A stretch of 35,698 nt of DNA from OPU3-GD-OMZ sp001901525. Lineage in GTDB: Bacteria; Pseudomonadota; Gammaproteobacteria; Methylococcales; Methylomonadaceae. Made by a program: the position numbers and the translations under genes. The stretch is from positions 1-35,698 of the forward strand of contig CAXCEI010000014.1 of the NCBI GenBank assembly GCA_963981505.1. The letters are read 5' to 3'. Under the pieces are notes generated by a model. It saw only the letters and a program-made list of their open reading frames with translations. It was not told the origin of the DNA and did no database searches. The number at the start of each line of letters is the position of its first letter. Within the stretch, counting starts at the first letter, position 1. Below are positions 32,591-35,698 of the stretch, in pieces.

Positions 32591-32630
32591 AATAAAGGCT
32601 CCCTGCAGGCGTTAGGCAGGGAGGGAGCCT
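32591..32630 (-). terminator. Hairpin after the minus-strand cold-shock gene
   Basis: Read on the minus strand, AGGCTCCCT (32630-32622) pairs with AGGGAGCCT (32604-32596) and is followed by TTATT. An alternative longer pairing includes CCCTGC/GCAGGG with a four-base bulge. The weak T-run suggests partial termination, letting some transcripts continue into the RRM gene. Confidence 0.6.
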
Positions 32631-32643
32631 GAGAATCTATTGG

Positions 32644-32847
32644 TTATGCAAGTTGAACATCAGTTGCTTGAGGGCCTTTAGGGCCATCTTCAATGTTAAA
32701 ACTAACGGATTGCCCTTCATCTAAAGTGCGGAAGCCTTCGATTTGAATTGAAGAGTAATGAACAAATACATCGCTGCTGCCCTCGGAAGGGGAAATAAAA
32801 CCGAAGCCTTTTGCTTCGTTGAACCATTTAACTGTGCCTGTAGCCAT
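32644..32847 (-). CDS. CspA-family cold-shock protein (minus strand)
   Basis: A 67-residue single cold-shock domain that binds single-stranded RNA and DNA and melts RNA structure. RNP1 is KGFGFI within GTVKWFNEAKGFGFISP and RNP2 is DVFVHYSSI. The C-terminus is GPKGPQATDVQLA. A ribosome site (AAGGT) precedes the ATG by about nine bases. It is divergent from a second cold-shock gene at 33269, which differs from it in loops and C-terminus. Confidence 0.96.
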   Translation of the reverse strand: MATGTVKWFNEAKGFGFISPSEGSSDVFVHYSSIQIEGFRTLDEGQSVSFNIEDGPKGPQATDVQLA

Positions 32848-32995
32848 ACTGAAATTACCTTTATTTGAATTAATATGAATATTGTAAATTAATCAATGAG
32901 AATTACAGTAAAGCACAAGAAATGAAATCGGGTACAACTGGATAAAACCAAGACAAAATACATTTACAACTGGGGAATTAAAGCATATTTTTTAA

Positions 32996-33013
32996 TTAAT
33001 AGCTATCTATTAA
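32996..33013. repeat. Small inverted repeat between the two cold-shock genes
   Basis: TTAATAG (32996-33002) and CTATTAA (33007-33013) are exact reverse complements with a four-base gap. The 421-base gap 32848-33268 is AT-rich and otherwise contains the promoter at 33081-33108 and the leader of the plus-strand cold-shock gene. This dyad could be an operator or chance in AT-rich DNA. Confidence 0.4.
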
Positions 33014-33080
33014 CTATTTGGGTTCATTTTTTAATAAAAAAGCTCTCAGGCATGTTACCCAATTTAGTGTTGAAAAAATG

Positions 33081-33108
33081 TTGCTTACTGAGAAAAGCGG
33101 TATATAAT
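33081..33108 (+). promoter_or_regulatory. Sigma70 promoter of plus-strand cold-shock gene
   Basis: TTGCTT (33081-33086) and a perfect TATAAT (33103-33108) are separated by 16 bases. The predicted start near 33115 gives a leader of about 153 bases. Confidence 0.7.
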
Positions 33109-33115
33109 TACATTA

Positions 33116-33268
33116 GCTTTAAAGTACTTTTTTATGTTTGCACACCATTTCGATGTTCTGTCTATAGTATTCGTCCTGTTCTTCATAATTAATAGCATCA
33201 CTTTTAGCTAAATAGCCTTACTTAAAGTTAAGGTACTAAATATTTTCGAAAAAATTATAGGATAGATT
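33116..33268 (+). promoter_or_regulatory. Long 5' leader of plus-strand cold-shock mRNA
   Basis: About 150 untranslated bases lie between the predicted start and the ATG at 33269, comparable with the roughly 160-base thermosensing leader of E. coli cspA. A ribosome site (AGGAT) is seen just before the ATG. I cannot fold the RNA here, so a temperature-responsive role is inference from length and gene family. Confidence 0.45.
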
Positions 33269-33475
33269 ATGTCTACAACTACTGGTACAGTTAAATGGTT
33301 CAACGAAGCAAAAGGTTTTGGTTTTATCGAACAGGAATCAGGCCCGGATGTTTTTGCTCATTTTAGCGCCATTTCTGGTTCAGGATTCAAAACGTTGGCA
33401 GAAGGTCAAAAAGTTGAATTTACTGTAACGCAAGGTCAAAAAGGACCTCAAGCTGAGAATATTACAGTAATTTAA
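33269..33475 (+). CDS. CspA-family cold-shock protein (plus strand)
   Basis: A 68-residue cold-shock domain with RNP1 in GTVKWFNEAKGFGFIEQ and RNP2 in DVFAHFSAI, ending QGQKGPQAENITVI. It has its own promoter, a long leader and a strong terminator at 33552-33586, so it is probably expressed as a monocistronic mRNA. It shares the first strand region with the divergent minus-strand paralogue but differs in the RNP2 context (AHFSAI against VHYSSI), which suggests an older duplication or separate origin. Confidence 0.97.
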   Translation: MSTTTGTVKWFNEAKGFGFIEQESGPDVFAHFSAISGSGFKTLAEGQKVEFTVTQGQKGPQAENITVI

Positions 33476-33551
33476 AAAAATTAAAATTCGTTAGGGTATT
33501 ATCTTGAGTTTAATACTCTAGCAATTTTGTCTCCTTAAGGGAGATAGGATA

Positions 33552-33586
33552 AAAGGGCAGAGCGGTTCGCTGTGCCCTTTTTTTTT
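33552..33586 (+). terminator. Strong Rho-independent terminator
   Basis: AAAGGGCA (33552-33559) pairs with TGCCCTTT (33573-33580), with GCG/CGC extending the stem around a short GTT loop and one G-G mismatch. A run of nine T (33578-33586) follows. It closes the plus-strand cold-shock transcript and separates it from dbpA. Confidence 0.9.
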
Positions 33587-33708
33587 AGATGTTTTGTGCG
33601 CTTGGTCTATTGCTATAGCTTAAACAATAAGAAGTGTTGTCTCTTTTGTGGATAGGTTTTATTGGGTGACCAAGTCTGATTTTTAAATACCCTTTATAGG
33701 ACACTAGT

Positions 33709-35091
33709 TTGAGTCAAGATCCTTTTTCTACGCTAAATTTACACCCCGATATTATTAGAAATATTGCCACGTTAGGATACCGGTTTATGACGCCTATTCA
33801 GGCGCAAAGTTTACCCTTTATTATTGATGGTAAAGACGTTATTGGCCAAGGTAAAACAGGCTCAGGTAAGACCGCTGCATTTGGGTTAGGCGTTTTAAAC
33901 AGTCTGAACGTTAAACTATTTCGGGTGCAATCATTAATTCTTTGCCCAACGAGGGAGTTAGCAGATCAAGTTGCAAAAGAAGTACGTAAATTAGGGCGTA
34001 CGATTCACAATATTAAGGTGCTGACTTTATGTGGTGGGGTTCCGTTAGGCCCTCAAGTTGGTTCATTAGAGCACGGTGCGCATATAATTGTGGGTACGCC
34101 GGGCCGTATTGAGGATCATTTAAGAAAAGGTACTTTGAATTTAGAACATGTCAAAACGTTAGTCCTTGATGAAGCCGATAGGATGCTTGATATGGGGTTT
34201 CAGTCTGCCTTGGATGCGATAGTTGAGCAGGTGCCTAAACAGCGACAGACCTTATTGTTTAGTGCGACCTTTCCCGATCAAATACAGAAGATTGCTCAGC
34301 GTATAATGAAACAGCCCGTCATGGCTAAAGTAGAAGAAACTCATGACTCTAGTAGTATTAAGCAATATTTTTATACGGTAGAAAATACCGCTCACAGGTT
34401 TACTGCATTGCAATTATTGTTGTTAAATCATAGCCCAACCTCAACCGTTGTTTTTTGCAATACCAAGCGTGAAACACAAGAAGTAGCTGATCAATTGATC
34501 GATTCTGGTTTTAGCGCTCTGGCACTACATGGGGATCTTGAACAAAAAGATCGTGATAAAACGCTGGTACGTTTTGCTAATAGAAGTGTTTCGGTTTTAG
34601 TTGCAACGGATGTTGCGGCAAGGGGTCTTGATATTGACTCATTGGATGCAGTCATTAACTATCATATTGCCCGTGATCCTGAAATTCATATTCATCGGAT
34701 TGGTCGTACGGGTCGGGCAGGGAGCAAAGGTATTGCCTGTAGTTTGTTTGCTGAGAAGGAACACTATAAAGTTTCTCAGTTGGAAAAGTATATTAATTTA
34801 ACGATTGAGCCAGAGCCCCTTCCGTCAACAACGCTATTAGGACAATATACGTATAAACCGCCTATGGAAACGTTACAAATTGATGGGGGTAAAAAACAAA
34901 AGCTCAGAGCGGGTGATATTTTGGGTGCACTGACGGGTCATAAAGGTATCGCCGGCACTCAAGTGGGTAAAATTGATCTTTTTGAAAATCGAGCGTATGT
35001 GGCCGTTAATCGGGGTGTCGTTGATTCTGCATTGGCTAAATTAACAGAAGGTCGATTAAAAGGTCGTTCATTTAAAGTTCGATTACTTTAG
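33709..35091 (+). CDS. dbpA: DbpA, ATP-dependent 23S rRNA helicase
   Basis: A 460-residue DEAD-box helicase with Q motif (GYRFMTPIQAQSLP), motif I GQGKTGSGKT, PTRELADQ, TPGR, DEAD in LVLDEADRMLDMGF, SAT and HRIGRTGRAG. The C-terminal 75 residues (GKKQKLRAGDILGALTGHKGI onward, ending GRSFKVRLL) form the DbpA RNA-binding domain that recognises hairpin 92 of 23S rRNA, which gives specificity for 50S subunit assembly. The start is TTG 33709, seven bases after an AGGA ribosome site; the peptide MSQDPFSTLNLHPDII fits the family. Confidence 0.95.
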   Translation: MSQDPFSTLNLHPDIIRNIATLGYRFMTPIQAQSLPFIIDGKDVIGQGKTGSGKTAAFGLGVLNSLNVKLFRVQSLILCPTRELADQVAKEVRKLGRTIHNIKVLTLCGGVPLGPQVGSLEHGAHIIVGTPGRIEDHLRKGTLNLEHVKTLVLDEADRMLDMGFQSALDAIVEQVPKQRQTLLFSATFPDQIQKIAQRIMKQPVMAKVEETHDSSSIKQYFYTVENTAHRFTALQLLLLNHSPTSTVVFCNTKRETQEVADQLIDSGFSALALHGDLEQKDRDKTLVRFANRSVSVLVATDVAARGLDIDSLDAVINYHIARDPEIHIHRIGRTGRAGSKGIACSLFAEKEHYKVSQLEKYINLTIEPEPLPSTTLLGQYTYKPPMETLQIDGGKKQKLRAGDILGALTGHKGIAGTQVGKIDLFENRAYVAVNRGVVDSALAKLTEGRLKGRSFKVRLL

Positions 35092-35141
35092 TGTTAAGCG
35101 CAATGTAGAAATATTTTGATTTTAAATAGATAAGGAGTTTT

Positions 35142-35698
35142 ATGATTGAATTTTATCTGGATACCGTTGATCTGGAGCAAATCTCTCGATTTAATCATTG
35201 CTTACCTTTAAAAGGGATTACCACTAATCCTACGATTCTAGCCAAAGCAGGCATCGGTATCAATCGGTTGTTGCCTGAAATTACATCTCTTTTAGGAGGT
35301 CATACACGTGTTCATATTCAGGTGGTTTCAGACTCGGTAGAAGGAATGGTTTTAGAAGCCCAAAAACTGCATGCACTTCCCTATGATATTGTGGTGAAAG
35401 TTCCTGCTACTGAAATAGGTTTAGCGGCTATTCGTCAGATCAAACGTGATGCGATTCCTGTTTTGGCGACAGCTATATATAGTGCGGAACAAGGTTTTCT
35501 AGCAGCGGCGTGTGGTGCAGATTATTTGGCGCCTTATGTTAACCGGATGGATGTATTAGGTATTGACGGTGTAGCTGTCGTTTCTGACTTGCAAGATTTG
35601 GTAGAGTGCAATCAGTTTGATTCGGTATTATTACCGGCCAGTTTCAAAAATAGTCAGCAGGTATTGCGCGTTTTAAAACTTGGCGTAGGTGCAATTAC
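35142..35698 (+). CDS. fsa: Fructose-6-phosphate aldolase / transaldolase-like protein (3' end missing)
   Basis: The first 185 codons of a small class I aldolase; about 35 residues are expected beyond the window edge if the length equals E. coli FsaA (220). It begins MIEFYLDTVDLEQISRF and contains GITTNPTIL, the Schiff-base lysine Lys86 in IVVKVPAT, and APYVNRMD. Gln60 and Tyr132 match the FsaA positions that distinguish fructose-6-phosphate aldolase from transaldolase. It would make or split fructose-6-phosphate from dihydroxyacetone and glyceraldehyde-3-phosphate, which could connect with formaldehyde-derived sugar metabolism, though that is inference. A strong ribosome site (AAGGAG) sits five bases before the ATG. 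Confidence 0.92.
   Translation, partial: MIEFYLDTVDLEQISRFNHCLPLKGITTNPTILAKAGIGINRLLPEITSLLGGHTRVHIQVVSDSVEGMVLEAQKLHALPYDIVVKVPATEIGLAAIRQIKRDAIPVLATAIYSAEQGFLAAACGADYLAPYVNRMDVLGIDGVAVVSDLQDLVECNQFDSVLLPASFKNSQQVLRVLKLGVGAI

Noticed and set aside
1..35698. CRISPR arrays, insertion sequences or phage genes
   Set aside because: No direct-repeat/spacer pattern, transposase, integrase or terminal inverted repeats were seen; gene content is core chromosomal throughout.

Overview
The window is an AT-rich stretch of ordinary bacterial chromosome, densely packed with housekeeping genes on both strands. The gene set and order point to a gammaproteobacterium. The run clpS-clpA / infA / bpt-aat-trxB / ftsK and the divergent pair queG / nnr-tsaE-amiB are familiar gammaproteobacterial neighbourhoods. 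A FchA-type methenyl-tetrahydrofolate cyclohydrolase lies beside cysS, and a fructose-6-phosphate aldolase-like gene runs off the right edge. Together these suggest C1 (methylotrophic) metabolism, perhaps a low-GC Methylococcales relative; this is inference, not proof. I see no insertion sequence, prophage, CRISPR array or other mobile element.

Layout. Positions 1-1880: the 5' end of ubiG (minus strand), then an A-type Fe-S carrier with an unusual Cys/Gly tail that overlaps an ATP-grasp ligase. Positions 1882-6216 (minus): a tight run mtnP-mtnA-formyltransferase-amrS-yggX, joining methylthioadenosine salvage to a radical SAM enzyme and an unassigned formyltransferase. Positions 6217-6515 are non-coding and I see no clear signal in them. 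Positions 6516-7842 (plus): a CysZ-like membrane protein and a small lipoprotein. Positions 7882-13569 (minus): mtaB, a fused SpmA/SpmB-like membrane protein, purB, mnmA and a Nudix hydrolase. Positions 13680-19029: clpS-clpA (plus), infA, bpt, aat and trxB (minus), holding the adaptor, unfoldase and both aminoacyl transferases of the bacterial N-degron pathway. Positions 19240-26099: ftsK, queG (minus), nnr-tsaE-amiB. Positions 26101-29737: lpxH and a cyclophilin (minus), then cysS and fchA (plus). Positions 29803-30143: a promoter and three tRNA genes (Pro, Arg, His). Positions 30338-35091: yaiI, then an RNA-remodelling cluster of rhlE, an RRM protein, two divergent cold-shock genes and dbpA. 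Positions 35142-35698: the partial fructose-6-phosphate aldolase gene.

How the genes work together. mtnP and mtnA catalyse two consecutive steps of methylthioadenosine recycling. trxB-aat-bpt look like one transcript with an ATGA overlap between aat and bpt, as do nudJ-mnmA. RhlE, DbpA, the RRM protein and two CspA-like proteins all act on RNA structure, and one cold-shock gene has a good sigma70 promoter, a roughly 150-base leader and a strong terminator. The points most worth a second look are the mtn/formyltransferase/AmrS operon, the Fe-S carrier/ATP-grasp pair, a perfect 13-base inverted repeat inside nnr, a cyclophilin with two start sites predicting two cell compartments, and a possible leader peptide before cysS.
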